Source: Armatimonadota bacterium | Lineage (GTDB): Bacteria > Sysuimicrobiota > Sysuimicrobiia > Sysuimicrobiales > Humicultoraceae | Length of the DNA: 42,525 nt | Direction of reading: 5' to 3' | NCBI GenBank assembly: GCA_031081585.1 | Contig: JAVHLY010000007.1 | Span: forward strand, 1 to 42,525 | In this document: in pieces, positions 33,347 through 41,494 of the stretch | Numbering within the stretch: the first letter of the stretch is position 1 | Layout: every line of letters starts with the position of its first letter | Notes under the pieces: model-generated | The model's database searches: none | The model's input: the letters and a program-made list of their open reading frames with translations, nothing else | Told to the model about the DNA's origin: nothing | Translations under genes and position numbers: made by a program

Positions 33347-34486
33347 TCAGCCCACGATCAGCGAATCGAGGTCCTTGGGGTAGTGGGTGAGGACCTCGCA
33401 CCCGTCCTCGGTGACCACGATGGTGTCGGAGTGGCGGAACCCGCCCACACCCGGCACGTAGATGCCGGGCTCGACCGACAGGACCATGCCCGGCTGCAGC
33501 ACGGTCTCGTCCCCGGGGGCGAAGAAGGGCAGCTCGTGGTAGTCGATGCCGATCCCGTGCCCGGTGCGGTGGATGAAGAACGCCCCGAAGCCCGCTTCCT
33601 CGATGACGGCGCGCGCCGCCCGGTCCACCTCCCGACAGGGGACGCCCGGCCGGATGGCCGCCAGGGCCGCCTGCTGGGCGCGCACCATCACCTCGAAGAG
33701 CCCGCGCTGCTCCGCCGTGGCCTTCTCCACGAAGATGGTCCGCTCGTCCTCGCTGTAGTAGCCGTTCACGGTGCAGCCCGTGCCGTGGATGACCACGTCC
33801 CCGGAGCGCAGCTGACGCCCCGAGGGGATGGAGTGGGGCAGCACCGTCTTCTCGCCGGAGACCGGCCGGGAGCTGGCAGCGACCTCGTCGTCGGAGAAGC
33901 GGCGGGCGGCCTCGCGCAGCATCGCCGCGTTGCCCTCCGCCATGATGGCCACCTCCGCCGCCCCTACCTGGCTCGCGTCCACCTCCACGGCCATGCCGTG
34001 CTCGGCCAGCAGGCAGCCGCGGCGGATCAGCTCCAGCTCCCCCGCGTCCTTGACCATGCGCGGCGCCTCCACCAGCCGCCGGGTGGGCTGCAGCTCCCAG
34101 GGGGCGTGCTCGCGCAGGTAGGCATACCCCTCGAAGGTCAGCCCGCCGGCCTCGAAGCCGACGGGCCCCCGCACTTCCTGGCTGCGCAGGACCTCGATCG
34201 TGAGGTCGAGGGCGAGGTGGACCGGGTGTTTGCCGGCCAGCCCGCCGAGGCCGGTGTCGGCGTAGGTGCGGATATCGCGCACCCGGGAACGGGCCTGGGC
34301 GTGGGCGGCCTCCAGTTCCGGGATGACCAGCACCGGGGAGGCGGTGAGGACCACCACCACCGGCCGGGAGTAGGTGACCGCCCGGAAGCCCGTCAGGTAG
34401 TAGGTGTTGGCCGGGGTGGAGACGATGAGGGCCTGCAGCCCGGCGTCGCGCACCGAACGGTAGACGGTCTCGAGGCGGTCCGTCAT
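33347..34486 (-). CDS. M24-family (Xaa-Pro dipeptidase/creatinase-like) hydrolase with altered metal site
   Basis: 379 residues. The N-terminal creatinase-type domain has ALIVSTPANTYYLTGFRA; the pita-bread domain starts about residue 150. His310 (HRTGHGIGIDYHELPFF) and Glu339 (SVEPGIYVPGVGGF) of the M24 site are present. The usual DxG Asp is His234 (IHGTG), the SDxxRT Asp is Glu246 (SEDERT), and the RxED Glu is Ser353 (RHSD). With three of five metal ligands changed, a metal-free creatinase-like or otherwise specialised reaction is more likely than ordinary dipeptidase activity; this is inference. ATG 34486 is the start. First gene of an operon with DUF1028 and URO-D. Confidence 0.85.
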   Translation of the reverse strand: MTDRLETVYRSVRDAGLQALIVSTPANTYYLTGFRAVTYSRPVVVVLTASPVLVIPELEAAHAQARSRVRDIRTYADTGLGGLAGKHPVHLALDLTIEVLRSQEVRGPVGFEAGGLTFEGYAYLREHAPWELQPTRRLVEAPRMVKDAGELELIRRGCLLAEHGMAVEVDASQVGAAEVAIMAEGNAAMLREAARRFSDDEVAASSRPVSGEKTVLPHSIPSGRQLRSGDVVIHGTGCTVNGYYSEDERTIFVEKATAEQRGLFEVMVRAQQAALAAIRPGVPCREVDRAARAVIEEAGFGAFFIHRTGHGIGIDYHELPFFAPGDETVLQPGMVLSVEPGIYVPGVGGFRHSDTIVVTEDGCEVLTHYPKDLDSLIVG

Positions 34487-34621
34487 CCCTGCATCATTTC
34501 GGGCGGGCGCGCTCGCCTCCCTGTGCGCAATTTTTTCGTGCGGGCACGCTCACCCCTCGATGCGCCCGGCGATGGAGGAGTTCCCCCTGCGGTCGCCTAA
34601 GCGGGCGCGGGGAGACGCGGG

Positions 34622-35857
34622 ATGGCCACGGAGACCGGGGCAACACGGCGAGGCACCGCGGTCGCGCATCCCCGCCAGCGGGCCATGGTCCCGGCCAGGC
34701 TCTGGACGGGCGTCCTCCTGGCAGCCTGGCTCGTCGCCGCCGTGGTGCTGGACGGGTGGGCCCACCACCGCCACCTGGCACACACGCTCGCCCCCCGGAC
34801 GGAGCGGCGCGGCCCGCCGTCCGTGGCGCTCGGCCTCCCCGCCGCCCCCGTTCCCCTGCACCTGCCGTACTTCCTGGGCCTGGGCGCGGTGGCGGTCCTG
34901 ACAGCCGGCCGGCTGGCGCGCCTCGGAGGGCCGGGGCGCGGATCGGCTGGTCGAGCGGTCCAGGAACTGGGCCAGGAGAGCCTCCCGGCGGTGGGCCTGC
35001 TGCTGGTCCTCGGGGGGGTCACCGGGACTTTGTTGCGGCCGGGTCCCTTCCGCGGCCCGAGCCCCCTGACCATCGACGAACCCCTCACCCCGCTCCTCCA
35101 CCCCTTCCAGGTTCTCCACGCCGCCGGGCTCGGGCTCATCCTCCTCGACCCGCTGCGCCGCGCCTGGTGTGCGCCCGCAGGGCGTCGACGGCCCCGGGAC
35201 GCCTTTCCCGCGGTGCTCTCCCTGGGGCTGTTCCTCTTCCTCGTCGGCTACATGGTCCAGTACGCGCACCCGGTGGTGGAGCCGCTGGCGGCCGGCGTGA
35301 GCTACGGGACGCTCGGCACCCCCTCGCGCTACGGGGTCGGCGCGCACATCTACGGTCTCGGGGTGCTGGGCTACCTCGTCCAGAGCGTCTCCCTGACCGG
35401 CGGCCTCCTCCTGCTGTTGCGGCGGTGGCCGCGCCTGCCCTCCGGCGCCGTCACGCTGCTCCTCACCCTGAGTGTTGTCCCTCTCAGCCTCCTGCGCGGC
35501 ACGGTGGTCCTGGTCCCGGGGATCGTCCTGGCCGGCCTGGCGGGAGACCGGCTCGTCGACCGCCTCGGCGGGGGGCAGGGAGGCTCGGACTCGGGTCAGG
35601 TGCGCCTGGTGGCCGCGCTGGTCCCGGCCGCCACCGCCCTCGCCTCTTTCCTGACGCTGGCGGCCCTGCAGGGCGCGCGGGGACACGGATCGCGCGGGGT
35701 CGTCGGGCTGTCCGACCTCTTCCCGGCCTCGCGGGTGGCGTGGAGCGCGGACCTGTGGGTGGGCGTCACCGTGCTCTGCGGCGTGGCCGGCTGGCTGGTG
35801 AGCTATCTCGTCTTCCCGCCGCGCCTGCCGGACGGGGCCGGAGGTGCGGGCGCGTGA
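34622..35857 (+). CDS. polytopic membrane protein of unknown function
   Basis: 411 residues with about nine or ten membrane helices. Notable segments are LDGWAHHRHLAH after the first helix, and TIDEPLTPLLHPFQVLHAAG in a loop that recurs in uncharacterised bacterial membrane proteins with clustered His/Asp. Later helices include LFLFLVGYMVQYAHPVVEPL and GVGAHIYGLGVLGYLVQSVS. Conserved His near membrane edges hint at metal or quinone contact; no function is known. ATG 34622 is used; no strong ribosome site is visible. The 3' end overlaps the convergent acetyltransferase gene by about 55 bp. Confidence 0.65.
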   Translation: MATETGATRRGTAVAHPRQRAMVPARLWTGVLLAAWLVAAVVLDGWAHHRHLAHTLAPRTERRGPPSVALGLPAAPVPLHLPYFLGLGAVAVLTAGRLARLGGPGRGSAGRAVQELGQESLPAVGLLLVLGGVTGTLLRPGPFRGPSPLTIDEPLTPLLHPFQVLHAAGLGLILLDPLRRAWCAPAGRRRPRDAFPAVLSLGLFLFLVGYMVQYAHPVVEPLAAGVSYGTLGTPSRYGVGAHIYGLGVLGYLVQSVSLTGGLLLLLRRWPRLPSGAVTLLLTLSVVPLSLLRGTVVLVPGIVLAGLAGDRLVDRLGGGQGGSDSGQVRLVAALVPAATALASFLTLAALQGARGHGSRGVVGLSDLFPASRVAWSADLWVGVTVLCGVAGWLVSYLVFPPRLPDGAGGAGA

Positions 35858-36330
35858 AGCTGCCGGCGCGCCTGGTGCATGTAGACCCGGAAGCCGAGCC
35901 GCTCCCAGAAGCGCATGGCCTCGGGATTCCCGACGGCCACGGTGAGCTCGACCGTGGCGATGCCCTCTTCCGCCATCCAGGCCAGGAGGTGCTCGACCAG
36001 GCGGGTGGCGATGCCGCGGCGCCGGTAGCGCGGGTGGGTCACCACGTCCTGGATGTACCCGCGGCGCCGGTCGGCGAAGAAGGGCGGGAGGGTGGTGAGG
36101 CGGCCGACGGCAAAGGCCACCACCGTCCCGGCCACGCGGGCCACCAGGACGCGGGCGTCGTCGCGGTGCATCAGGTCGAGCAGGTAGGCTTCGTAGGCGC
36201 TCCGCCAGTGCGGGGCGGGCGCGAAGGCGGGGTCCAGCCCGGCGTGGAAGGCCGCCAGGTCGCCCCACAGCTCGAGGAGGGTGGGGAGGTCGGCAGGGCG
36301 GGCGCGGTCGATCTCCACGGTCGCGGCCAT
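35803..36330 (-). CDS. GNAT-family N-acetyltransferase
   Basis: 175 residues with the GNAT fold. The order is ATVEIDRARPADLPTLLELW, ARVLVARVAGTVVAFAVGRL, YIQDVVTHPRYRRRGIATRL (the R/Q-x-x-G-x-G/A acetyl-CoA loop, here RRRGIA), VEHLLAWMAEEGIATVELTV and NPEAMRFWERLGFRVYM. It would transfer an acetyl group from acetyl-CoA to an amine of unknown identity. The last ~20 residues are basic and low-complexity and overlap the tail of the convergent membrane gene. The start is ATG 36330. Confidence 0.88.
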   Translation of the reverse strand: MAATVEIDRARPADLPTLLELWGDLAAFHAGLDPAFAPAPHWRSAYEAYLLDLMHRDDARVLVARVAGTVVAFAVGRLTTLPPFFADRRRGYIQDVVTHPRYRRRGIATRLVEHLLAWMAEEGIATVELTVAVGNPEAMRFWERLGFRVYMHQARRQLHAPAPPAPSGRRGGKTR

Positions 36331-36398
36331 CTTCGACCGCGCCCCGGCTAAACCTCCGGATGGTGCCGGGTGTCGTAACGGAAGGGGAGGGGTGACCT

Positions 36399-37856
36399 GT
36401 GGCCGAGCCGTCCCTGCGCCGGTTCCGTCCTACCGCCAGTGCCCCCTGGGACGAAGTCCGGGCCGCCCACCTGCTCAACCGGGCCGGCTTCGGCGGGCCG
36501 CCGGAGGAGGTGCGCCGCCTGGTCGCCCTCGGCCCGGACGGCGCCGTCGAGGAGCTGCTCGGCTACGAGCGCACCCCCGAGGCGTTCCCACCGCCCGACT
36601 ACAGCGAGCTCGGCCGCCTGGCCGACGAGGCGGAGGCGCTGCGCCGCACCGGGGCCGACGAGGCCGCCCGCCGCGCCCTGGCCCAGCGCATCGTGCGGTC
36701 GCAGCGGGAGGCGTTGCAGGCCACGCGGGAGTGGTGGGTGGCACGCATGGTGCAGACGCACCGGCCGCTCCAGGAGAAGATGGTCCTCTTCTGGCACGGG
36801 CTGCTGGTCTCCGGCTTCCCCGAGGTGCGCAACCCCGTCCTGCTCTACCAGCAGAACGAGCTCTTCCGCCGCATGGCCCTGGGCAACTTCAAGGCGCTGA
36901 TCCTGGCGATCAGCCGCGACCCGGCCATGCTCACCTACCTGGACAACGCCAGCAACCGCAAGGGCCGCCCCAACGAGAACTACGCCCGGGAACTCCTCGA
37001 GCTCTTCACCATGGGGATCGGCCACTACACCGAGCAGGACGTCAAGGAGGCCGCCCGCGCCTTCACCGGGTGGACCTTCCGGGGCACCGAGTTCGTCTTC
37101 AACCGGGCGCAGCACGACGACGGGGTGAAGACCTTCCTCGGGCGCACCGGGCCTTTCGACGGCACGGACGTCATCGACATCATCTTCGAGCAGCCGGCCA
37201 CGGCGCGCTTCCTGCCGCGCCGCCTCTTCGAGTTCTTCGCCGGCTACCGCCCGCCCGACGGCCTGGTGGAGGAGCTGGCCCGCACCTTCCGCGCCGTCGA
37301 CTTCGAGGTGGGGCCGCTCGTGCGGACCATCCTGCGCTCGGAGGCCTTCTACGCCCCGCAGGCCCTGCGAGCCCAGGTGAAGAGCCCGGCGCAGCTCGTC
37401 ATCGGCACGGCCCGCCTGCTCGGCCTGGGCTCCGAGGCCGCCCGCGCGCTCACGCTGGCGATGGACCTGATGGGCCAGGCGCTGCTGATCCCGCCGCACG
37501 TGGGCGGCTGGCCGAGCGGCGAGGGGTGGATCACCACCTCCACCATCCTGGTCCGCTACAACTTCGCGGGGCTGCTCACCAACGGGCAGATGCCGGGCGT
37601 CCCCCGCCGGGCGGCCGGAGGGCTGCGCCCCGTGGAGGTGGCCGGGCTCCTGGACGGGGCGGAGACGGCCGGGGAGGCGGTGGCGGCGCTCATCCGCCGG
37701 TTCCTGCCGGGCGCGGTCCTCGACCGGAAACGCACCTTCGCCCTGCTGCGGGCCCTCGGGGCGAACCGTCCCACCGACTCTGTCCGGTTCACCCTGCAGC
37801 GGGTCCGTACCGCGCTCCACCTGATCCTGAGCATGCCGGAGTACCAGCTCTGCTGA
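36399..37856 (+). CDS. DUF1800-family protein
   Basis: 485 residues. The DUF1800 pattern is clear: AAHLLNRAGFGGPPEEVRRL, WWVARMVQTHRPLQEKMVLF followed by WHG, NENYARELLELFTMGIGHYT, EAARAFTGWTFRGTEF, FLPRRLFEFFAGYRPPDG and LMGQALLIPPHVGGWPSGEG. No signal peptide is visible. The family is nearly always next to DUF1501, as here, and is thought to act with it in an exported complex of unknown role. The start is GTG 36399 behind GGAAGGGGAGGGG. The DUF1501 gene begins 13 nt after its stop. Confidence 0.9.
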   Translation: MAEPSLRRFRPTASAPWDEVRAAHLLNRAGFGGPPEEVRRLVALGPDGAVEELLGYERTPEAFPPPDYSELGRLADEAEALRRTGADEAARRALAQRIVRSQREALQATREWWVARMVQTHRPLQEKMVLFWHGLLVSGFPEVRNPVLLYQQNELFRRMALGNFKALILAISRDPAMLTYLDNASNRKGRPNENYARELLELFTMGIGHYTEQDVKEAARAFTGWTFRGTEFVFNRAQHDDGVKTFLGRTGPFDGTDVIDIIFEQPATARFLPRRLFEFFAGYRPPDGLVEELARTFRAVDFEVGPLVRTILRSEAFYAPQALRAQVKSPAQLVIGTARLLGLGSEAARALTLAMDLMGQALLIPPHVGGWPSGEGWITTSTILVRYNFAGLLTNGQMPGVPRRAAGGLRPVEVAGLLDGAETAGEAVAALIRRFLPGAVLDRKRTFALLRALGANRPTDSVRFTLQRVRTALHLILSMPEYQLC

Positions 37857-37869
37857 GAGGAGGCCGCCC

Positions 37870-39132
37870 ATGCCGCACGGCATGACCCGGCGCGAGTTCG
37901 TGAAGAAGGGGCTGACCATGGTGGCCGTGGGCGCCACCGCGCCCGCCTTCCTCACCCGCACGGCCCTGGCCATGACCAACCCCTGGGACGTTGCCGAGGT
38001 GCAGAGCCGCCCCGGCGTCCCCGACCAGCGCATCCTGGTGGTCGTGCAGCTCGGCGGCGGGAACGACGGGCTGAACACGGTGGTGCCCTTCGCCGACGAC
38101 GCCTACTACCGGGCGCGCCCCACGCTGGCTGTGCCGCAGAAGGACGTCTTGCGGCTCACCGACTCGCTCGGCCTGCACCCTGCGCTGGCGCGGTTGAAGG
38201 GGCTCTACGATCAGGGTGCGGTGGCCGTCGTGCAGGGGGTGGGCTATCCCAACCCCAGCCGCTCCCACTTCCGCTCCATGGAGATCTGGCACACCGCCGA
38301 CCCGGAGGGCCGGGTGGTGCGCTACGGCTGGATCGGCCGCTACTTCGACAGCCAGTGCCCGGTGTGCGAGCAGCCCACCGTGGGCGTGAACGTGGGGCCC
38401 ACGCTCCCGCTGGCGATGCGGGCCGCCTCCGGGCAGGGGGTGACCCTGGAGTCCCCCGAGGCCTTCCAGTGGATGCCGAGCTTCGAGGGGATCGGCCGGC
38501 AGGAGCAGGTGGAGCTCTTCCGCCTGCTCAACGCCCCGGCGCCCAACGAACCGGGCACCATCGACTTCCTGCGCCACACCGCCATGAACGCCTACGTCTC
38601 GGCGGAGCAGGTGCGCGCGGCGGTGGCGCGCTACCGTGGCGGGACCGGCTACCCCAACAGCCACTTCGCCGCCAGCCTGCGCCTGATCGCCCAGATGATC
38701 GCCGGCGGGCTGCCCACCCGGGTCTACTACGCGCACATGACCGGGTTCGACACCCACGCCGCCCAGCGCGGCGTCCACGAGCGGCTGCTGGCCGAGCTGG
38801 CGGAAGGGGTGGAGGCCTTCTACCGCGACCTGCGCCCCCAAGGCAACGCCGACCGGGTGCTCACGCTGGCCTTCAGCGAGTTCGGGCGGCGGGTGGCGGA
38901 GAACGGCAGCGCCGGCACCGACCACGGGACGGCGGCACCGATGTTCCTCTTCGGGCCGGCGGTCAAGGGCGGTCTCTACGGGCAGCACCCCAGCCTCACC
39001 GACCTGACCGACGGGGACCTCAAGCACGCCATTGACTTCCGCTCCGTCTACGCGACGGTGCTGGAGCGCTGGCTGGGCGCGGACCCGATCAAGATCCTGG
39101 GCGCCCCGTTCGACCGCGTGCCCTTCGTCTAG
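37870..39132 (+). CDS. DUF1501-family protein with Tat signal
   Basis: 420 residues. The N-terminus GMTRREFVKKGLTMVAVGAT followed by APAFLTRTALA is a twin-arginine (Tat) signal with Arg7-Arg8, so it is folded before export. The DUF1501 core follows: RILVVVQLGGGNDGLNTVVP, AVAVVQGVGYPNPSRSHFRS, YYAHMTGFDTHAAQRGVHE and LAFSEFGRRVAENGSAGTDH. The family belongs to the alkaline-phosphatase-like sulfatase superfamily, and Asp/His residues in FDTHA and TDHGTAAP could bind metal. The substrate is unknown. ATG 37870 follows GAGAGGAGG. It is the partner of the DUF1800 gene just upstream. Confidence 0.9.
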   Translation: MPHGMTRREFVKKGLTMVAVGATAPAFLTRTALAMTNPWDVAEVQSRPGVPDQRILVVVQLGGGNDGLNTVVPFADDAYYRARPTLAVPQKDVLRLTDSLGLHPALARLKGLYDQGAVAVVQGVGYPNPSRSHFRSMEIWHTADPEGRVVRYGWIGRYFDSQCPVCEQPTVGVNVGPTLPLAMRAASGQGVTLESPEAFQWMPSFEGIGRQEQVELFRLLNAPAPNEPGTIDFLRHTAMNAYVSAEQVRAAVARYRGGTGYPNSHFAASLRLIAQMIAGGLPTRVYYAHMTGFDTHAAQRGVHERLLAELAEGVEAFYRDLRPQGNADRVLTLAFSEFGRRVAENGSAGTDHGTAAPMFLFGPAVKGGLYGQHPSLTDLTDGDLKHAIDFRSVYATVLERWLGADPIKILGAPFDRVPFV

Positions 39133-39192
39133 TCGCGCCGCCTCGACCGGCAGCCCCTCCACTCCCCCGCCGACGCGGTACAGTAAGGGGAC

Positions 39193-40008
39193 GTGGATGC
39201 CAATCGCACCTTCGAGGACTTCCTGAGCGACCCGTACGCCGCCTTCGCCGTCGACCTGGCCCGGCGGGCCGGCGAGCGTCTCGGGGCCCTCTTCGCCGAG
39301 ACGGCCGCGGACAAGGAGATCCGCCTGAAAGGGCCCGCCAACCTGGTCACCCGGGCCGACCGGGAGGTCGAGGCGTTCCTGCTCCAGGCCGTCACGGCGC
39401 GCTTCCCCGACCACGGCTACCTGGGCGAGGAGGGGGCGCGCCGCCCGGGCGGCGAGTTCCGCTGGGTGGCCGACCCGCTCGACGGCACGACCAACTTCGC
39501 CCACGGGGTGCCGGTCTTCACCGTCTCCCTCGCACTGCAGCGCCGGGAGGAGACCGTTCTGGGGGTGATCTGCGACCCGGTCCTGCGGGAGCTGTTCGTG
39601 GCGGGGCGGGGTCGCGGTGCCTGGGTCCTGCAGGACAGCGGCGCCCCGAGGCGGCTCGAGGTGTCGGTGACGGCGCGGCTGGAGGACGCCCTCCTGGCCA
39701 CGGGGTTCTCCGGGACGAAGGTCCGGCCGGAGCACCTGCGCCCGTTGGGCCGCTTCCTCCAGGTGGTGCACGGGGTACGCAACACGGGGTCGGCCGCCCT
39801 GCACCTGGCCTACGTGGCGGCCGGTCGGCTGGATGCCTTCTGGGAGGCCGGGCTCAACCTCTGGGACGTGGCGGCGGGGCTGCTGCTGGTCGAGGAGGCG
39901 GGCGGGCGCGTCTCCGACATCCACGGCGGGCCGCTGCGCTCGTGGGACGTGCTGGCGAGCAACGGCCACCTGCACGAGGCCGTGGTGGCGGTGCTCAGCG
40001 CTCCGTGA
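39193..40008 (+). CDS. inositol monophosphatase-family phosphatase
   Basis: 271 residues with the Mg-dependent IMPase/FBPase-like site: LVTRADREVEAFLLQAV, YLGEEG (Glu ligand), the signature VADPLDGTTNFAHGVPVFTV, and the C-terminal GLNLWDVAAGLLLVEEAGG, whose Asp completes the three-metal site. The enzyme removes phosphate from inositol-1-phosphate or a related small molecule (fructose-1,6-bisphosphate, histidinol phosphate, PAP); the sequence alone does not decide. The start is GTG 39193 with TAAGGGG just before. The stop lies 21 bp from the convergent NUDIX gene stop. Confidence 0.92.
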   Translation: MDANRTFEDFLSDPYAAFAVDLARRAGERLGALFAETAADKEIRLKGPANLVTRADREVEAFLLQAVTARFPDHGYLGEEGARRPGGEFRWVADPLDGTTNFAHGVPVFTVSLALQRREETVLGVICDPVLRELFVAGRGRGAWVLQDSGAPRRLEVSVTARLEDALLATGFSGTKVRPEHLRPLGRFLQVVHGVRNTGSAALHLAYVAAGRLDAFWEAGLNLWDVAAGLLLVEEAGGRVSDIHGGPLRSWDVLASNGHLHEAVVAVLSAP

Positions 40009-40029
40009 GGGGCGCGGGCAGGCGGCTGC

Positions 40030-40539
40030 TCAGCCGCGGGCGGCCGCCTCGAGGCGGTCCCGGTGTGTCTCCAACAGAGCCCGCTGCTCGGGCCACAACA
40101 TCTCCGGCAGCGAGTCGAGGGGGAACCACCCGCCGAAGGTGGGGTGGTGCGCCGCGTCGGCCGGTATGGCCTCGCGCTGGGTGGTGCGGAAGAGGAAGTA
40201 GTGCGTGGTCTTCCAGCGCGAGCGGTCGAAGCTCAGCCGCTCCACCGCCCCGAGCGGGCCCACCAGCGTCAGGTCGGTGAGGCCGGTCTCCTCGGCCACC
40301 TCGCGGCGGGCGGCCTCCTCCAGGGACTCGCCGGGCGCGACCCGCCCCTTCGGCAGGACGTAGCGCGGCCAGTGGCCCTCGCGCGCCAGCGCGACGTACA
40401 CCCGCCCGCTCTCCAGGCGCACGACGACTCCCCCGGCGGAGGTCTCCTCCGGCACCCCCGGAGGCCTCCTGTACCAGGTCGCGTCGACCGGCGGCGTCGC
40501 GTCGACCGGCGGCGTCTCGTCGATCGGCGGCTCACCCAT
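40030..40539 (-). CDS. NUDIX hydrolase
   Basis: 169 residues. The Nudix box GRVAPGESLEEAARREVAEE followed by TGL is complete. It starts with a Pro-Val-Asp-Ala-Thr repeat (residues 4-21) encoded by three 18-bp DNA units, then ETSAGGVVVRLESGRVYVAL. NUDIX enzymes hydrolyse nucleoside diphosphates linked to another group; the (di)adenosine polyphosphate/8-oxo-dGTP type is plausible from RYVLPKGRV. The start is ATG 40539. Confidence 0.9.
   Translation of the reverse strand: MGEPPIDETPPVDATPPVDATWYRRPPGVPEETSAGGVVVRLESGRVYVALAREGHWPRYVLPKGRVAPGESLEEAARREVAEETGLTDLTLVGPLGAVERLSFDRSRWKTTHYFLFRTTQREAIPADAAHHPTFGGWFPLDSLPEMLWPEQRALLETHRDRLEAAARG
40478..40531. repeat. three 18-bp tandem repeats in the NUDIX gene start
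   Basis: Units at 40478-40495 and 40496-40513 are identical (GTCGCGTCGACCGGCGGC). The third, 40514-40531, differs at two positions. They encode the repeated PPVDAT motif before the NUDIX domain. Copy number may vary by slippage. Confidence 0.9.
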
Positions 40540-40590
40540 GGGCCCCCGGCGGCGTGGCGGGCTGTGTCGACCTCAGCGATCCCCCTCGGC

Positions 40591-41322
40591 TCAGCGGTTC
40601 CCCTCGGCCGGAACGCGCACCCCGTAGGGCCCACGGCCGTAGTCGTACATGAGGCGGGTGAAGCGCTCGGGGCGGGGGATGCCCCGGTGCTCCGGTTTGA
40701 TCTCGGACAGCTGCACCATGAAGCGCACGTCGCCGTTGTCGTAGAAGAAGTACAGCGACCAGCGCTCGTCCCGCTCCAGCACCATGTAGTCGGACGGCAG
40801 GCCGTGGCGGCGCACGTGGTGCCAGGCCGCCGCCAGGTCGTCGACCACGAAGCCGATGTGGTGCACGCGCGAGGGGACGCCGGGGTTGAGCGGGCCCGGC
40901 GCGGCGTCGAAGAGGAAGATCGCGCCCGCCCCCGCCGTCAACACGGTCTGGTGGGCGTCGTCGCGGATGACCCGCAGGCCGAGGACCTCGCTGAAAAAGC
41001 GGCGGGCGTCGGCGCGGTCGTACACGGCCAGGGCGATGTGGTCGAAGCCGACGTTCTGCCAGGACCCCGGCACGGTGCCGAGCGGCTCGCTGGTGACGTG
41101 GAAGGTCCGGGTGCCGAAGTGCGCCACCGTCTCGCCGATGAACATGTCCGGGTAGACGGGGTCGCCGGCGGGAGTGCGGATGGTCAGGCGGCGTCCCACC
41201 CGTAGCCCGTCCGGGAGGAGACGCTCGAGCGCCTCGTGGAAGATGCCGCTGCGCGCAACCGCTCCCTCGTATCGGTGTCCCTCGGTGAGGAAGGTCAGGG
41301 TGACGGTGCTATCGGCGGTCAT
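40591..41322 (-). CDS. VOC-superfamily protein (dioxygenase/glyoxalase-like)
   Basis: About 243 residues. An N-terminal region of ~90 residues (VTLTFLTEGHRYEGAVARSG) precedes a VOC module: VGFDHIALAVYDRADARRFF, LGLRVIRDDAHQTVLTAGAG, VHHIGFVVDDLAAAWHHV and WSLYFFYDNGDVRFMVQLSE. Candidate metal ligands are His in FDHIAL and HHIGFV and acidic residues later on. The reaction is unknown. ATG 41322 is preferred to GTG 41331 because GGGGGAGGGG ends directly at the GTG and is properly spaced for the ATG. The N-terminal part is unusual for a single VOC domain. Confidence 0.82.
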   Translation of the reverse strand: MTADSTVTLTFLTEGHRYEGAVARSGIFHEALERLLPDGLRVGRRLTIRTPAGDPVYPDMFIGETVAHFGTRTFHVTSEPLGTVPGSWQNVGFDHIALAVYDRADARRFFSEVLGLRVIRDDAHQTVLTAGAGAIFLFDAAPGPLNPGVPSRVHHIGFVVDDLAAAWHHVRRHGLPSDYMVLERDERWSLYFFYDNGDVRFMVQLSEIKPEHRGIPRPERFTRLMYDYGRGPYGVRVPAEGNR

Positions 41323-41364
41323 GGGCTGCACCCCTCCCCCTGGGCATGAGAGTATGTCGCAATA

Positions 41365-41378
41365 TTCCTGCGCAGGAA
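41365..41378. promoter_or_regulatory. perfect 14-bp palindrome upstream of the VOC gene
   Basis: TTCCTGCGCAGGAA is a perfect inverted repeat about 43 bp before the VOC start codon. On the minus strand it falls between a poor -35 (TTTCCT) and CATACT at 17-bp spacing, as expected for a repressor site. The promoter itself is weak, so this is tentative. Confidence 0.3.
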
Positions 41379-41494
41379 AGGCTCCTGCACCACCGTAGTC
41401 TCCTCACGACTTCACGCTACAGCCTGAGAGTCTCGTTCAGCGCCTCCGGGGGCGGAGGGAGCCTCGGGCATCCTTCCGCCCCTGGGAGAGGTGG

